Source of the DNA: Opitutia bacterium
GTDB taxonomy: Bacteria; Verrucomicrobiota; Verrucomicrobiia; Opitutales; Opitutaceae
Assembly: GCA_947467625.1 (NCBI GenBank)
Contig: CANIJN010000009.1
Span: 1 to 45,834, forward strand
Length of the DNA: 45,834 nt
Reading direction: 5' to 3'
The translations under genes were made by a program, and so were the position numbers. The notes under the pieces were generated by a model that was given only the letters and a program-made list of their open reading frames with translations, ran no database searches and was not told the DNA's origin. Below are positions 33,061-43,107 of the stretch, one piece after another. Positions within the stretch are counted from its first letter, which is position 1; each line of letters begins with the position of its first letter.

Positions 33061-34712
33061 TGGGCCCCTCGGCGCACCTGACCACGCCACCTAACCGCCG
33101 GGAATTCATCCGCCTCGGCGGCGTAGTCGCGGTGGGTGCGCTGCTGCCGCTTCGTGCTGCCGAACGTCGCGCCCTCACCGCCGATGTCTGCGTCTACGCC
33201 GGCAACGCCGCGGGGATCGCCGCCGCCGTCGCCGCCGCGCGCGAAGGCCGCCGTGTCCTCGTGATCGAGCCCAGCCGTTGGCTCGGCGGGATGACCGGTG
33301 GCGGACTCGTTCATATCGACTGGGGCCGCTCCGAGGCGGCGGGCGGCTCCGCGAAAAAAATCCTCAAAGACGGGCTCAACGATCCGCAATACCGCCGCAT
33401 GTTCGCCGACCTCGCGAAGGAGCACGGCATCGAAATCCTCTACGAACATCGGCTTGCCTCCGTCACAAAAGACGGCGCCACGATCACCTCCCTCGTCCTC
33501 GATCACGCTCCGCCCGACCGCTTCGGCTGTCCCATCGCGGAACCGAAAATCGCCGGCGCCGTCACCGTGAGCGCGCGGATGTTCATCGACTGCTCCTACG
33601 AGGGAGACCTCATGGCCAAGGCCGGCGTGAGCTACACCTACGGTCGCGAGTCGCGCGACCACTACGGCGAATCCCTCGCCGGCGTCCGGCCCCCGCTCGC
33701 CGTTTACGAACTCGATCCCTACGTGAAACCCGGCGATCCGCGCGGTGGGCTCCTGCCGCTGCTCCAGGACCACACCCCCGGCCCCATCGGCAGCGCCGAT
33801 AAACTCACGATGGGCTACGGCTTCCGCTGGAAATTTACGCTCGATAAAAACCAAATCCCCATCGAGCCGCCCGCCGACTACGACCCGTTTACGTTCGAAA
33901 TCTACCGCCGCGCCTTCACGCAAAAAATTAAGATCGAGGGACGCCGCATGAGGAAACTCGGCGTTTATGAGGAGGCCGCCGGTGGCGTCCACACCCCGGA
34001 GACCGGCAACCTCACCCGTAGCCTCGTCGCGCCCACCGTCTATGGCTGCAATGCCGCCTACCCCGACGGCGACTGGCCGACGCGCGCGCGCATCTGGAAA
34101 TTCCATCAGGATTTTATGCGCGGCATGACGCATTTTCTCCGCACCGATCCCTCCGTGCCGGAGAAACTGAAAACCAGAGCGGCCGCGGTCGGCTTCGCGC
34201 CCGGCCAGTTCGACGACACGGCCGGCTGGCCACACCAGCTTTACGTCCGCGAGGCGCGCCGCATGGTGTCGAGTTACGTCGTAACGCAAAAAGACATGGA
34301 GGGAACGACCGACCCCAGCGACTCCATCGGCCTCGCCTCCTACGGCGTTGATGACTGGCCTTACGCGATGCATCCGCTCGCTGGCAAAGTCGCGCTGCAA
34401 GGCGGCGACTACTCGATGCTCTACCTCGAAGAAACGCACCGCGGCATTTACAAAATTCCCTACCGGACAATCACGCCCCATGAGCGTGAGTGCCGCAACA
34501 TGTTCGTTCCGGTGTGCTGCTCTGCGAGCCACATCGCGATGACTTCGATCCGGATGGAGCCCGTGTGGATGACCCTCGCCGAAGCTGCCGGCGTCGCCGC
34601 CTCGATGGCGATCGCCGGCGAACGCGCCGTGCAACGCGTGGACTACGCAACGTTGCGCGCGAAGTTGTCCACGCTCGGGGCGCGGGTTGAGCGGCCGACT
34701 GCGGCCCGATAG
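33060..34712 (+). CDS. Tat-exported FAD-dependent oxidoreductase (FAD_oxidored family)
   Basis: This is a 550-residue protein. The N-terminus carries a twin-arginine signal (NRREFIRLGGVVAVGALLP), so it is exported folded with its cofactor. Then comes an FAD-binding Rossmann start (ADVCVYAGNAAGIAAAVAAA, EGRRVLVIEPSRWLGGMTGG) in which the usual GxGxxG is AGNAAG, as in the FAD-dependent-oxidoreductase (PF12831-like) group. FIDCSYEGDLMAKAGVSY and a C-terminal MTSIRMEPVWMTLAEAAG segment are also typical of that group. Its start overlaps the preceding TBDR stop by one base. Members often lie beside glycan or polyphenol uptake genes, but the substrate here cannot be inferred from sequence. Periplasmic oxidation of what the two receptors import is the simplest reading. 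A short spacer without a clear terminator follows. Confidence 0.88.
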   Translation: MGPSAHLTTPPNRREFIRLGGVVAVGALLPLRAAERRALTADVCVYAGNAAGIAAAVAAAREGRRVLVIEPSRWLGGMTGGGLVHIDWGRSEAAGGSAKKILKDGLNDPQYRRMFADLAKEHGIEILYEHRLASVTKDGATITSLVLDHAPPDRFGCPIAEPKIAGAVTVSARMFIDCSYEGDLMAKAGVSYTYGRESRDHYGESLAGVRPPLAVYELDPYVKPGDPRGGLLPLLQDHTPGPIGSADKLTMGYGFRWKFTLDKNQIPIEPPADYDPFTFEIYRRAFTQKIKIEGRRMRKLGVYEEAAGGVHTPETGNLTRSLVAPTVYGCNAAYPDGDWPTRARIWKFHQDFMRGMTHFLRTDPSVPEKLKTRAAAVGFAPGQFDDTAGWPHQLYVREARRMVSSYVVTQKDMEGTTDPSDSIGLASYGVDDWPYAMHPLAGKVALQGGDYSMLYLEETHRGIYKIPYRTITPHERECRNMFVPVCCSASHIAMTSIRMEPVWMTLAEAAGVAASMAIAGERAVQRVDYATLRAKLSTLGARVERPTAAR

Positions 34713-35047
34713 AATCTCAATGAAGCGGCGAGGGGTTTCCTGGGGTTGGTGCCGTCCGTCGTTTCGGCGGCGGTAGGTGGGCGCAACGCAGGAATGGAAT
34801 GAGCTGGGAAACGCCGGCCGAAGGCAGGGCAGTGTCAAAGTCGTTCCGCCAATCTTTCCTCTTTGTCTTTCGTCATACCCACGTGCTTTGAGTTTTTGAC
34901 TTCTGGTAGCCGCGAGCGCCAGCGAGTGGTGTTTCGACTATCGTCCAAATATCACGAGACGTTGGTATCAGATCTCCGCCTCGGAGAGGCTGGTCGGCCG
35001 GACCCTAGGGATTAGCCCGGGCCGGACGATGCTCGGAAATCTGCGAC
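34713..35047. other. 335-bp gap between convergent genes
   Basis: No gene is seen. It holds copy 2 of the GTAGCyGCGAGCGCCAGCG repeat (34906-34929) and a direct repeat GGCCGGAC near 34994-35022. No hairpin with a T-run was found, so no clear rho-independent terminator for either neighbouring gene. Confidence 0.4.
34906..34929 (+). repeat. Short dispersed GC-rich repeat, GTAGCyGCGAGCGCCAGCG, copy 2
   Basis: GTAGCCGCGAGCGCCAGCG differs at one of 19 bases from the minus-strand copy at 6298-6321. Both copies are intergenic. Confidence 0.4.
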
Positions 35048-36031
35048 CTACATTTTATAGTAGCTGCGGAACCATTCGACGAATTTGCCCAGCCCGTTCT
35101 CGAGCGAAACTTTAGGCACGAAGCCGATCGCAGCGTGGATGCGCGTGAGATCGGCGCAGGTTTCAAACATATCGCCGGTCTGCGGCGGGAGGAGTTCGAT
35201 TTGGGCGGGCTGGCCGAGCAGTTGCTCCAGCATCTTTACGAAGAGCACGGTCTCGACCGGACGGTGATGCCCGAGGTTGAAGATGCGGAACGGCGGGGAT
35301 AGGCGCTCGGTCGCCGGGTAGAGCAACACCTTCACGACGCCATCGACGATGTCGTCGATGTAGGTGAAATCGCGAAGATTTTTCCCCTCGTTGAAAAGCT
35401 TCAGTGGCTGCCCTGCGCAGATCGCGCGCGCAAAAAGCGTCGGTGCCATGTCGGGGCGACCCCACGGGCCATAGACGGTGAAAAAGCGCAGGCCAGTGAT
35501 GTTGAGGCCGTGCACGTGCGCATAACTGTGCGCGATGACCTCGTTGGCCTTCTTCGTCGCGCCGTAGAACGAGACGGGCTGGTCGGTGTTGTCGTCCTCG
35601 CGAAACGGCGCCTTCGCTCCCGCGCCGTAGACGCTGCTGCTGGAGGCGAACACGAGGTGTTTCGGCGGCGTGCGGCGGCAAGCTTCGAGCACGCTGGCGA
35701 AACCGTCGAGGTTGCTGTGCGTGTAAGCGGCGGGCTTTTCGATGCTGTAGCGCACGCCCGGCTGCGCGCCGAGGTGGACGACGTAGGCTGGTTTGAAATG
35801 CGCCACGAGCGCGGAAAATTTCTCTGCGTCGGCGAAATCTCCCTGCACAAAACGAAACTCATCCGTCGTGGTGTTCGCGGCGAGCTGATCGAGCCGCGCA
35901 CGTTTGAGTGCCGGATCATAGTAGTCGCCGATCACGTCCACGCCGAGCACTTCGCAGCGTTTGCTCTCGGCGAGGCGGCGTGCGACGTGATAACCGATGA
36001 AGCCGGCGGCGCCGGTCACGAGGACTTTCAT
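35048..36031 (-). CDS. NAD-dependent sugar-nucleotide epimerase (UDP-glucuronate 4-epimerase type)
   Basis: This is a 327-residue extended short-chain dehydrogenase from ATG 36031. The NAD-binding glycine motif is VTGAAGFIGYHVARRL (Gly7, Gly10, Gly13). The active-site triad is Ser in ASSSSVYGAG (~132), Tyr156 and Lys160 in FYGATKKANE. Segments VYGPWGRPDMAPTLFA, LFNEGKNLRDFTYIDDIV and YSIEKPAAYTHSNLDGF are characteristic of the UDP-glucuronate 4-epimerase/CapI branch, which makes UDP-galacturonate for surface polysaccharides. UDP-glucose 4-epimerase activity cannot be excluded. The length is usual. It stands alone between convergent and divergent neighbours, without other polysaccharide genes in the window, so its pathway context is not visible. 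The next eight codons upstream are open but give no family sequence. Confidence 0.9.
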   Translation of the reverse strand: MKVLVTGAAGFIGYHVARRLAESKRCEVLGVDVIGDYYDPALKRARLDQLAANTTTDEFRFVQGDFADAEKFSALVAHFKPAYVVHLGAQPGVRYSIEKPAAYTHSNLDGFASVLEACRRTPPKHLVFASSSSVYGAGAKAPFREDDNTDQPVSFYGATKKANEVIAHSYAHVHGLNITGLRFFTVYGPWGRPDMAPTLFARAICAGQPLKLFNEGKNLRDFTYIDDIVDGVVKVLLYPATERLSPPFRIFNLGHHRPVETVLFVKMLEQLLGQPAQIELLPPQTGDMFETCADLTRIHAAIGFVPKVSLENGLGKFVEWFRSYYKM

Positions 36032-36219
36032 CCTGCGCGTGATACGCGAGCGCACGTGACGCGGCTAGCGGAAACTTTTTCCGAGGTGGCGGGCGGCGGC
36101 TCGTCGGCAGCCCGCTGGCCTCGCGGGAGGCTTGGCGCAGGCGGGTCGCGGTGAGCGGGTCCGTCGAGTCACGGCCCGGCGTGCGGGTTCAATGGTGAGG
36201 GTTCCGCGTCTCGTGGCGC

Positions 36220-36239
36220 GGTTCCTATGACAAGGAACC
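36220..36239 (+). promoter_or_regulatory. Inverted repeat in the divergent epimerase/glutaredoxin spacer
   Basis: GGTTCCT (36220-36226) and its exact complement AGGAACC (36233-36239) are separated by six bases. The site lies 86 bases before the glutaredoxin start and 188 bases before the epimerase start, in the 294-bp divergent spacer that should hold both promoters. It is a candidate regulator site; a chance 7-bp repeat is possible. Confidence 0.4.
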
Positions 36240-36325
36240 TCCGAAAATATCCGAAACGCGGGCTTGATTGCCGGAAATCGCGCCCTTTACCTTGCCCCGC
36301 TTCTGTCCACGCACACGCTCACCAC

Positions 36326-36661
36326 ATGATCATCAAAGCCTACCTCAAGCCCTCCTGTGGCTGGTCCAATGGTGTCCGCGCGATTATGCGGAAGCACAGC
36401 CTGCCGTTCCAAGACATCGATATCATCAACGACCGCGCGAATTACGCCGAGATGGTGCAAAAGTCCGGTCAGCCTCTTTCCCCTTGTGTCGAGATTGACG
36501 GCGTCATGCTCGCCGACATCTCGGGCGAGGAAGTCGAAAATTACCTGCTCAGCAACGATCTCGTGAAATCCAGCGATGCCTCCGCCGGCGTGCCCACTAA
36601 CGCGGGCTGCTCCGATGAGGAGCACGCTAAAATGGCCACTAAAACGATCCGCTTTTTTTGA
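36326..36661 (+). CDS. Monothiol glutaredoxin-like protein
   Basis: This is a 111-residue protein from ATG 36326, chosen over an upstream in-frame ATG (36227) that gives a basic non-family leader. The thioredoxin-fold active site is SCGWSNGVRAIM: Cys11 is present but the usual second cysteine of CPYC is replaced by Ser (CGWS), so it is a one-cysteine glutaredoxin. The fold is otherwise complete: KAYLKPSC strand/loop, the cis-proline loop QPLSPCVEIDG, and a GVMLADISGEEVENYL end. A ~20-residue extension NAGCSDEEHAKMATKTIRFF adds a further cysteine. Roles known for monothiol glutaredoxins include deglutathionylation and Fe-S cluster handling; here the following gene encodes an Fe-S enzyme, glutamate synthase, which is suggestive but not proof. 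A strong terminator follows 35 bases after the stop. Confidence 0.85.
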   Translation: MIIKAYLKPSCGWSNGVRAIMRKHSLPFQDIDIINDRANYAEMVQKSGQPLSPCVEIDGVMLADISGEEVENYLLSNDLVKSSDASAGVPTNAGCSDEEHAKMATKTIRFF

Positions 36662-36696
36662 CCACACTGAGAGCTCACCGCACATAACGCACACCG

Positions 36697-36730
36697 GGCC
36701 GCTCTCGCACAGGACGAGACGGCCTTTTTT
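36697..36730 (+). terminator. Rho-independent terminator after the glutaredoxin gene
   Basis: The arms GGCCGCTCTCG (36697-36707) and CGAGACGGCC (36715-36724) pair over 10 bp with one bulged C. A TTTTTT run (36725-36730) follows directly. It ends the glutaredoxin transcript and lies only 69 bases before the chosen gltB start, so gltB either has its own promoter in that short gap or depends on readthrough. Confidence 0.88.
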
Positions 36731-36799
36731 ATGCGCATCCGGCACAAGACCGCCGCCGATCACCACCACCACCGACACCCGAACCCTTTTTTCAAGCCC

Positions 36800-39700
36800 G
36801 TGAATATCGACACCACCTCCTCTCCTCACTCCCTCGACGCGTCTCAGGCTCCGGCCACTCGTGCCCCGGGAAAACAGGGCCTCTACGATCCCGCGTTCGA
36901 ACACGATGCCTGCGGCGTCGGCTTCGTTGTCGATATGAAGGGTCGGAAATCGCACAAAATCGTCGCCGATGCACTCCAGGTTCTCACCAACCTCGACCAC
37001 CGTGGTGCCGCCGGGAGCGAGCCCAATACCGGTGACGGTGCGGGCATCCTCATCCAGATGCCGCACAAGTTTTTCGCCGAAGTTTCCAAGGCCGCGCGCA
37101 TCACGCTCCCTGAAGCCGGCCAGTACGGCGCGGGTCTCGTCTATCTCCCGCGGAACCGCACCATCCGCCGCAAGGTGGAAGAAGTCTTCGAGCAGGTCGT
37201 CCAATCCGAAGGGCAGCTCTTCCTCGGCTGGCGCACGGTGCCGACGGATAACAAGACCCTCGGCAACACCGCCATCTCCTGCGAGCCGTTCATGCGCCAG
37301 GTCTTCATCGGCCGCGGAGCAGACGTCACCACCGATCTCGATTTCGAGCGGAAGCTCTACGTGATCCGTAAGCGCGCCTACAACGACATCCGCACCTCCA
37401 CGATCCCCGGAGCCGAGGCATGGTATGTCGCGAGCCTCTCGATGAAGACGTTCGTTTACAAAGGCATGCTCCTCACCGAGCAGGTCGCGCAGTATTTTCC
37501 CGACCTCGTCCACCCCGCGATGGAGTCCGCCCTCGCGATCGTCCACTCGCGTTTCTCGACGAACACGTTTCCCAGCTGGGAGCGCGCGCATCCTTACCGC
37601 TACATCGCCCACAACGGCGAAATCAACACCCTCCGCGGCAACATCAATTGGATGCACGCCCGCCAAGCGCTCTTCGACAGCCCGGTCTTCGGCGACGATA
37701 TCAAGAAAATCCTGCCGATCATCAACCCGAACGGCTCCGATTCGTCGATGTTCGACAATACGCTCGAGCTCCTCGTCCTCGCCGGACGCCCGCTCGCGCA
37801 CGCCGTGATGATGATGATCCCCGAGCCTTGGTCCAACCATGAGACCATGGCCGACGATCGCCGCGCGTTTTACCAGTATCACTCCTGCCTGATGGAGCCG
37901 TGGGACGGCCCCGCCGCGATCGCGTTCACCGACGGCATCCAAATCGGCGGCGTCCTCGACCGCAACGGCCTGCGTCCTTCGCGTTACTACGTCACCAAGG
38001 ACGGTTTTGTCGTCGTCGCTTCCGAGGCCGGCGTGTTGCCGATTCCTGCTGAAGAGATCGTCGAAAAAGGCCGCGTCCAACCCGGCAAGATGTTTCTCGT
38101 GGACACTGCGCAGGGCCGGATCATCCCCGACGAAGAACTCAAGCACGAGATCTGCAACGCCCGTCCCTACCGCGAGTGGCTCAACGAGCATCTCGTGCAC
38201 CTCAGCGACCTGCCCGAGGCACCCAAGCACGACCAACCCGACCACGCCACGCTGCTCCAGCGCCAGATCGCCTTCGGTTACACCAACGAAGACGAGCGTA
38301 TCATTCTCATGCCGATGGCTAAGGACGGCGTCGAAGCCACCGGCTCGATGGGCAACGACGCCGCCCTCGCCGTGCTCTCGAACAAGCCGCGCCTGCTCTA
38401 CGATTATTTCAAACAGCTCTTCGCGCAGGTCACGAATCCGCCGATCGACTGTATTCGCGAAGAAATCGTCACTTCCTCCGAGACCCGTCTCGGTTCCGAA
38501 GGTAATCTCCTCAACCCGCAGCCGACCGCCTGCCGTCGCGTGGAGTTGAAGTATCCGATTCTCACCAACGAGGAGTTCGCCAAGATCCGCCGCACCGATT
38601 TGCCCGGTCTCAAGACCGCCGTGTTGCCCATCCTCTTCCGCGTCGCCCGCGGCGAGAGGGGCCTCGCCAAGTCGATGGAAGAATTGTGCGTGATGGCCCG
38701 CCGCCACATCGAGGAAGACGAGGCTAACGTCCTCATCCTCTCCGACCGCGGCGTGACGAAGGAATTCGCACCCGTGCCTGCGTTGCTCGCCGTCGCCGGT
38801 CTGCACCACTATCTGATCCGCGAAGGTCTCCGCACCCGCGTCTCCATCGTCGTCGAGACCGGTGACGCGCGTGAAGTGCACCACTTCTCGCTGCTCATCG
38901 GCTACGGCGCCTCGGCGATCAATCCCTACGTAGCGTTCGAGACGATCGATGACATGATCCGGGAAGCGTTGCTCACCGGCATCGATCACAAGACCGCCTG
39001 TAAGAACTTGGTGAAGGCTGCGTCCAAGGGCGTCGTCAAGGTCATGTCCAAGATGGGCATCTCCGCGATCCAGAGTTACCGCGGCGCCCAAGTGTTCGAA
39101 GCCCTCGGTCTCAATCAGTCCGTCATCGACCACTACTTCACCTGGACCGCCACGCGCGTCGGCGGCATCGGCCTCGATATCGTCGCGCAGGAAGTCCTCG
39201 CCCGCCATCGCGCCGCCTATCCCGAGCGCACCGCCAACGCGGCCGTGCTGCCCTCCGGCGGACAATACCAATGGCGCAGCGATGGTGAAGCCCACCTCTT
39301 CACGCCCGAGTCGATCCACCGCCTCCAGAAGGCGGTGCGCACCACGAGCTACGCCGCCTTCAAAGACTACTCGAAGATCGTCAACGATCAGGGTTCGAAA
39401 CTCTGCACCCTGCGCAGCTTGCTCGAGTTCAAGGCATCCACCGCGATCCCGCTCGAGGAAGTCGAGCCCGTCGAGACGATCATGAAGCGCTTCAAGACGG
39501 GAGCCATGTCCTACGGCTCCATCTCCAGCGAGGCGCACGAGACGCTCGCGATCGCCATGAACCGCATCGGCGGTCGCTCCAACACCGGGGAAGGCGGCGA
39601 AGATCCCGCGCGCTTCATCCCGATGGCCAACGGCGATTCGAAGAACTCCGCGATCAAGCAGGTCGCCTCCGGACGTTTCGGCGTCACGGCGGAATACCTC

Positions 39701-41446
39701 GCAAGCGCGAAAGAAATCCAGATCAAGATGGCCCAGGGCGCGAAGCCCGGCGAAGGCGGCCAGTTGCCCGGCACAAAAGTATATCCGCCGATTGCCAAGA
39801 CCCGCGGCACCACCGCTGGCGTCGGCCTCATCTCGCCACCGCCGCATCACGATATCTACTCCATCGAAGATCTCGCGGAGCTCATCCACGACCTCAAGAA
39901 CTCCAACCGCCATGCGCGCGTCAGCGTAAAGCTCGTCTCCGAAGTCGGCGTCGGCACCATCGCCGCCGGCGTCGCGAAGGCACACGCGGACGTTGTGTTG
40001 ATTTCCGGATACGACGGGGGCACCGGCGCTTCGCCGCAAACCTCCATCACGCACGCCGGTCTTCCGTGGGAACTCGGTCTCGCCGAAACCCACCAGACCC
40101 TCGTCTTGAATAACCTCCGCTCACGCATCGCCGTCGAGACGGACGGCCAGCTCAAGACCGGCCGCGACGTGATCATGGCCGCGCTGCTCGGTGCCGAGGA
40201 GTTTGGTTTTGCGACCGCTCCGCTCGTTGCCACCGGTTGTATCATGATGCGCGTCTGCCATCTCAACACCTGCCCCGCAGGTGTGGCCACGCAGGACCCG
40301 CGGCTCCGCGCCAAATTCGCCGGCAAGCCCGAGCACGTCGTGAATTTCATGACGTTCATCGCCACAGAAGTGCGCGAGCTCATGGCCCAACTCGGCTTCC
40401 GCACCATCGAAGAGATGGTCGGCCGCACCGACCGCCTCGAACCGCATCGCGCCGTCACTCACTGGAAAGCCAAAGGTCTCGATTTCTCGAAGATCCTTTA
40501 CTCGCCGGACGTCGGCCCCGAGGTCGGTCGCTTCTGCTCCATCAAACAGGACCACGGCCTCGACAAGTCCCTCGACATCACGACGCTTCTCGGCATCTGC
40601 GCACCCGCCATCGAGCGCGGCGAGAAGGTCATCGCCGAGCTGCCGATCAAGAACGTCAACCGCGTCACCGGCACGATCACCAGCTACGAGGTCACCAAGA
40701 AATACGGCGCGAAGGGTCTCCCGGAGGACACCATTCGCATCCGCTTTAATGGTTCGGCCGGTCAGAGCTTCGGAGCCTTTGTCACGCGCGGCATGACGCT
40801 CTCCATCGAGGGCGACGCCAACGACTACTTCGGCAAGGGCCTCTCCGGCGGCAAACTCGTCGTCCACCCACCTGCGAACGCCGGCTTCAAGGCCGAGGAT
40901 AACATCATCATCGGCAACGTCGCCATGTATGGTGCCACGGCCGGCGAGGTCTACGTCAACGGCCGCGCTGGCGAGCGCTTCGGCGTCCGCAATTCCGGCG
41001 TCACTGCCGTCGTTGAAGGCGTCGGCGACCACGGTTGCGAATATATGACTGGCGGCCGCGTCATCGTGCTGGGGCCCACCGGCCGCAACTTCGCTGCCGG
41101 GATGTCCGGTGGCGTCGCCTACGTGCTCGATGTCCAAGGCGACTTCGCCCAGCAGGCCAACGTCTCAATGGTCGGTCTCGAAAAAGTCGAGAAGCCCGCC
41201 GAGATCGCCGAGCTCCGCGCCATCATCCAACGCCACGTCGACTACACCAAGAGCGCGCGTGGCCAGCAGGTGCTGGCCAACTTCGACGCTTTTCTGCCGA
41301 AGTTTGTGAAAGTCCTCCCGAAGGACTACAAGCGGATGCTCGCCTGTATCGAGAAAGCTGAGTCGCAAGGCTTCACCGGCGAAGAAGCCATTATGGCCGC
41401 CTTCGAAGAAAACGCCCGCGACCTCTCCCGCGTCGGCGGCAACTGA
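36800..41446 (+). CDS. gltB: Glutamate synthase (NADPH/ferredoxin type), large subunit
   Basis: This is a 1548-residue protein from GTG 36800. An ATG at 36731 is in frame but directly follows the terminator T-run and would add a His-rich leader. With the GTG start, the catalytic Cys38 ([13 protein letters not shown]) has a 37-residue propeptide, close to the 36-42 known for GltB, and removing it exposes the amidotransferase nucleophile. The glutaminase domain runs to about residue 430 ([27 protein letters not shown] in the family; [15 protein letters not shown] seen). The central linker domain and the FMN/synthase domain follow ([31 protein letters not shown]), then the 3Fe-4S cysteines in [12 protein letters not shown] (Cys1147, 1153, 1158). 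The C-terminal GXGXG beta-helix ([29 protein letters not shown]) closes it. It makes glutamate from glutamine and 2-oxoglutarate with the small subunit encoded 49 bases later. Confidence 0.97.
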   Translation: MNIDTTSSPHSLDASQAPATRAPGKQGLYDPAFEHDACGVGFVVDMKGRKSHKIVADALQVLTNLDHRGAAGSEPNTGDGAGILIQMPHKFFAEVSKAARITLPEAGQYGAGLVYLPRNRTIRRKVEEVFEQVVQSEGQLFLGWRTVPTDNKTLGNTAISCEPFMRQVFIGRGADVTTDLDFERKLYVIRKRAYNDIRTSTIPGAEAWYVASLSMKTFVYKGMLLTEQVAQYFPDLVHPAMESALAIVHSRFSTNTFPSWERAHPYRYIAHNGEINTLRGNINWMHARQALFDSPVFGDDIKKILPIINPNGSDSSMFDNTLELLVLAGRPLAHAVMMMIPEPWSNHETMADDRRAFYQYHSCLMEPWDGPAAIAFTDGIQIGGVLDRNGLRPSRYYVTKDGFVVVASEAGVLPIPAEEIVEKGRVQPGKMFLVDTAQGRIIPDEELKHEICNARPYREWLNEHLVHLSDLPEAPKHDQPDHATLLQRQIAFGYTNEDERIILMPMAKDGVEATGSMGNDAALAVLSNKPRLLYDYFKQLFAQVTNPPIDCIREEIVTSSETRLGSEGNLLNPQPTACRRVELKYPILTNEEFAKIRRTDLPGLKTAVLPILFRVARGERGLAKSMEELCVMARRHIEEDEANVLILSDRGVTKEFAPVPALLAVAGLHHYLIREGLRTRVSIVVETGDAREVHHFSLLIGYGASAINPYVAFETIDDMIREALLTGIDHKTACKNLVKAASKGVVKVMSKMGISAIQSYRGAQVFEALGLNQSVIDHYFTWTATRVGGIGLDIVAQEVLARHRAAYPERTANAAVLPSGGQYQWRSDGEAHLFTPESIHRLQKAVRTTSYAAFKDYSKIVNDQGSKLCTLRSLLEFKASTAIPLEEVEPVETIMKRFKTGAMSYGSISSEAHETLAIAMNRIGGRSNTGEGGEDPARFIPMANGDSKNSAIKQVASGRFGVTAEYLASAKEIQIKMAQGAKPGEGGQLPGTKVYPPIAKTRGTTAGVGLISPPPHHDIYSIEDLAELIHDLKNSNRHARVSVKLVSEVGVGTIAAGVAKAHADVVLISGYDGGTGASPQTSITHAGLPWELGLAETHQTLVLNNLRSRIAVETDGQLKTGRDVIMAALLGAEEFGFATAPLVATGCIMMRVCHLNTCPAGVATQDPRLRAKFAGKPEHVVNFMTFIATEVRELMAQLGFRTIEEMVGRTDRLEPHRAVTHWKAKGLDFSKILYSPDVGPEVGRFCSIKQDHGLDKSLDITTLLGICAPAIERGEKVIAELPIKNVNRVTGTITSYEVTKKYGAKGLPEDTIRIRFNGSAGQSFGAFVTRGMTLSIEGDANDYFGKGLSGGKLVVHPPANAGFKAEDNIIIGNVAMYGATAGEVYVNGRAGERFGVRNSGVTAVVEGVGDHGCEYMTGGRVIVLGPTGRNFAAGMSGGVAYVLDVQGDFAQQANVSMVGLEKVEKPAEIAELRAIIQRHVDYTKSARGQQVLANFDAFLPKFVKVLPKDYKRMLACIEKAESQGFTGEEAIMAAFEENARDLSRVGGN

Positions 41447-41495
41447 CGGTTCGCCGCTCTTCACCCTCCACTCTTAGCTCTCAACTTTTCCGACC

Positions 41496-42980
41496 ATGGG
41501 CAAACCCACCGGCTTCATCGAATATCTCCGCGAACTTCCCGTCGACCGCTCACCGCTTGAGCGCACCAAAGACTGGAAGGAATTCCATGTCCCCATGGAG
41601 GAGAAGAAACTCCGCAATCAGGGCGCACGCTGCATGAACTGCGGCGTCCCGTTCTGCCATACGGGCAAACTCATCAGTGGCATGGCCAGCGGCTGCCCGA
41701 TCAATAATCTGATCCCCGAGTGGAACGATCTCATCTATCGCGGCCTCTGGAAGGAAGCCCTCGATCGTCTGCACAAGACTAACAATTTCCCGGAGTTCAC
41801 CGGCCGCGTGTGCCCCGCCCCGTGCGAAGGCTCCTGCGTCCTCGGCATCAATAACCCGCCTGTCACGATTAAGAACATCGAGTGTGAAATCACCGACCGC
41901 GGCTGGGACGAGGGCTGGGTGCTTCCCGAGCAGCCCAAGGTGCGCACTGGCAAAAAAGTCGCCGTCATCGGCTCCGGCCCCGCCGGCCTCTCCGCCGCCG
42001 AGCAGCTCAACAAGGCCGGCCACACCGTCACGGTCTTCGAGCGCGCCGACCGTCCGGGCGGCCTCCTCATGTACGGCATCCCCAACATGAAGCTCGATAA
42101 GAAGGAAGTCGTCCTCCGCCGCATCAAGCTGATGGAAGACTCCGGCATCACCTTTATCTGCAATGCCAACGTCGGCGATAACGTGGACGCCGAGATCTTT
42201 CTCAAGGAATACGCCGCGACCGTCATCTGCACCGGTGCCACCCTGCCGCGCGATCTCCCCATCGAAGGCCGCGCCCTCAAGGGCGTGCACTTCGCGATGG
42301 AGCTCCTGACGGCCAACACCAAAGCCGTCCTCAACGGTGGTGCCGAGCACTCGCCGATCCACGCCAAGGGTAAAGACGTGATCGTGATCGGCGGCGGCGA
42401 TACCGGTACCGATTGCGTCGGCACCTCCATGCGCCACGGCTGCAAGAGCATCGTCCAAATCGAAATTCTCCCGAAGCCCCCACTCGAACGCACGGCTGAC
42501 AATCCGTGGCCCGAGTGGCCCAAGACCTACAAGATGGACTACGGCCAGGAAGAGGCCGCCGCGAAATTCGGTGCCGATCCCCGGATCTATCTCACCACGG
42601 TGAAGAAGTTCATCAGCGACGCTCACGGTAACGTGCAGTCGCTCGTGACCGTGGAGATTAAGTGGGAGAAAAACGACAAGGGTCAGTTCATTCCCAAGGA
42701 GCAACCCGGCACCGAACAGACGCGCCCCGCGCAGCTCGTCTTGCTTGCGATGGGGTTCCTCGGGCCCGAACAGGCGATCCTGAAGGACCTCAAACTCGAG
42801 ACCGATCCGCGCTCCAACATCAAAGCCGAGCACGAAAAATATCGGACGAATCTTCCGAATATCTTCGCGGCTGGCGACTGCCGCCGCGGACAGAGCCTGG
42901 TGGTCTGGGCGATCAACGAAGGTCGTGGAGCGGCGCGCGAGTGCGATCGCTTCTTGATGGGTTCGACTGATCTGCCGTAA
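41496..42980 (+). CDS. gltD: Glutamate synthase, small (beta) subunit
   Basis: This is a 494-residue protein from ATG 41496. The N-terminal part binds two 4Fe-4S clusters through cysteines in [22 protein letters not shown] and [12 protein letters not shown]. It is followed by an FAD-binding GxGxxG ([17 protein letters not shown], then [16 protein letters not shown]) and an NADPH-binding GxGxxG-like site ([15 protein letters not shown]). The C-terminal segment [22 protein letters not shown] completes the flavin site. It takes electrons from NADPH and passes them to the large subunit. It is encoded 49 bases after gltB, forming the normal gltBD operon, and is ended by a strong terminator. The length is usual (~480). 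The NADPH preference is by family. Confidence 0.97.
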   Translation: MGKPTGFIEYLRELPVDRSPLERTKDWKEFHVPMEEKKLRNQGARCMNCGVPFCHTGKLISGMASGCPINNLIPEWNDLIYRGLWKEALDRLHKTNNFPEFTGRVCPAPCEGSCVLGINNPPVTIKNIECEITDRGWDEGWVLPEQPKVRTGKKVAVIGSGPAGLSAAEQLNKAGHTVTVFERADRPGGLLMYGIPNMKLDKKEVVLRRIKLMEDSGITFICNANVGDNVDAEIFLKEYAATVICTGATLPRDLPIEGRALKGVHFAMELLTANTKAVLNGGAEHSPIHAKGKDVIVIGGGDTGTDCVGTSMRHGCKSIVQIEILPKPPLERTADNPWPEWPKTYKMDYGQEEAAAKFGADPRIYLTTVKKFISDAHGNVQSLVTVEIKWEKNDKGQFIPKEQPGTEQTRPAQLVLLAMGFLGPEQAILKDLKLETDPRSNIKAEHEKYRTNLPNIFAAGDCRRGQSLVVWAINEGRGAARECDRFLMGSTDLP

Positions 42981-43028
42981 CGGAACGGCAGGGCGGTTTC
43001 CCAGCCGCCGATTTTAAGCAATCGTCCC

Positions 43029-43058
43029 AAAGCCCGGTGCCCCACACCGGGCTTTTTT
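43029..43058 (+). terminator. Rho-independent terminator of gltBD
   Basis: AAAGCCCGGTG (43029-43039) pairs with CACCGGGCTTT (43045-43055), an 11-bp perfect stem (counting the A-T pairs) with loop CCCCA. T-residues continue to 43058. It lies 48 bases after the gltD stop and before the SGNH hydrolase gene. Confidence 0.92.
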
Positions 43059-43107
43059 CTGCGGTTGCGAAGCGCGCAGATCCCGCCGCACGCTGCACGC
43101 CACTCCC

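Noticed and set aside
26467-34712. A SusCD-type polysaccharide utilisation locus
   Set aside because: No SusD-like lipoprotein or glycoside hydrolase accompanies the two receptors, and neither receptor has the regulatory N-terminal domain usual in SusC.
36287-40093. A 1268-codon open frame on the minus strand opposite gltB
   Set aside because: It is fully antisense to a certain gene, has no family-like sequence, and is the expected by-product of high-GC codon usage. The same applies to long minus frames opposite the TBDR at 11956-14250, opposite gltD and opposite the second SNF2 gene.
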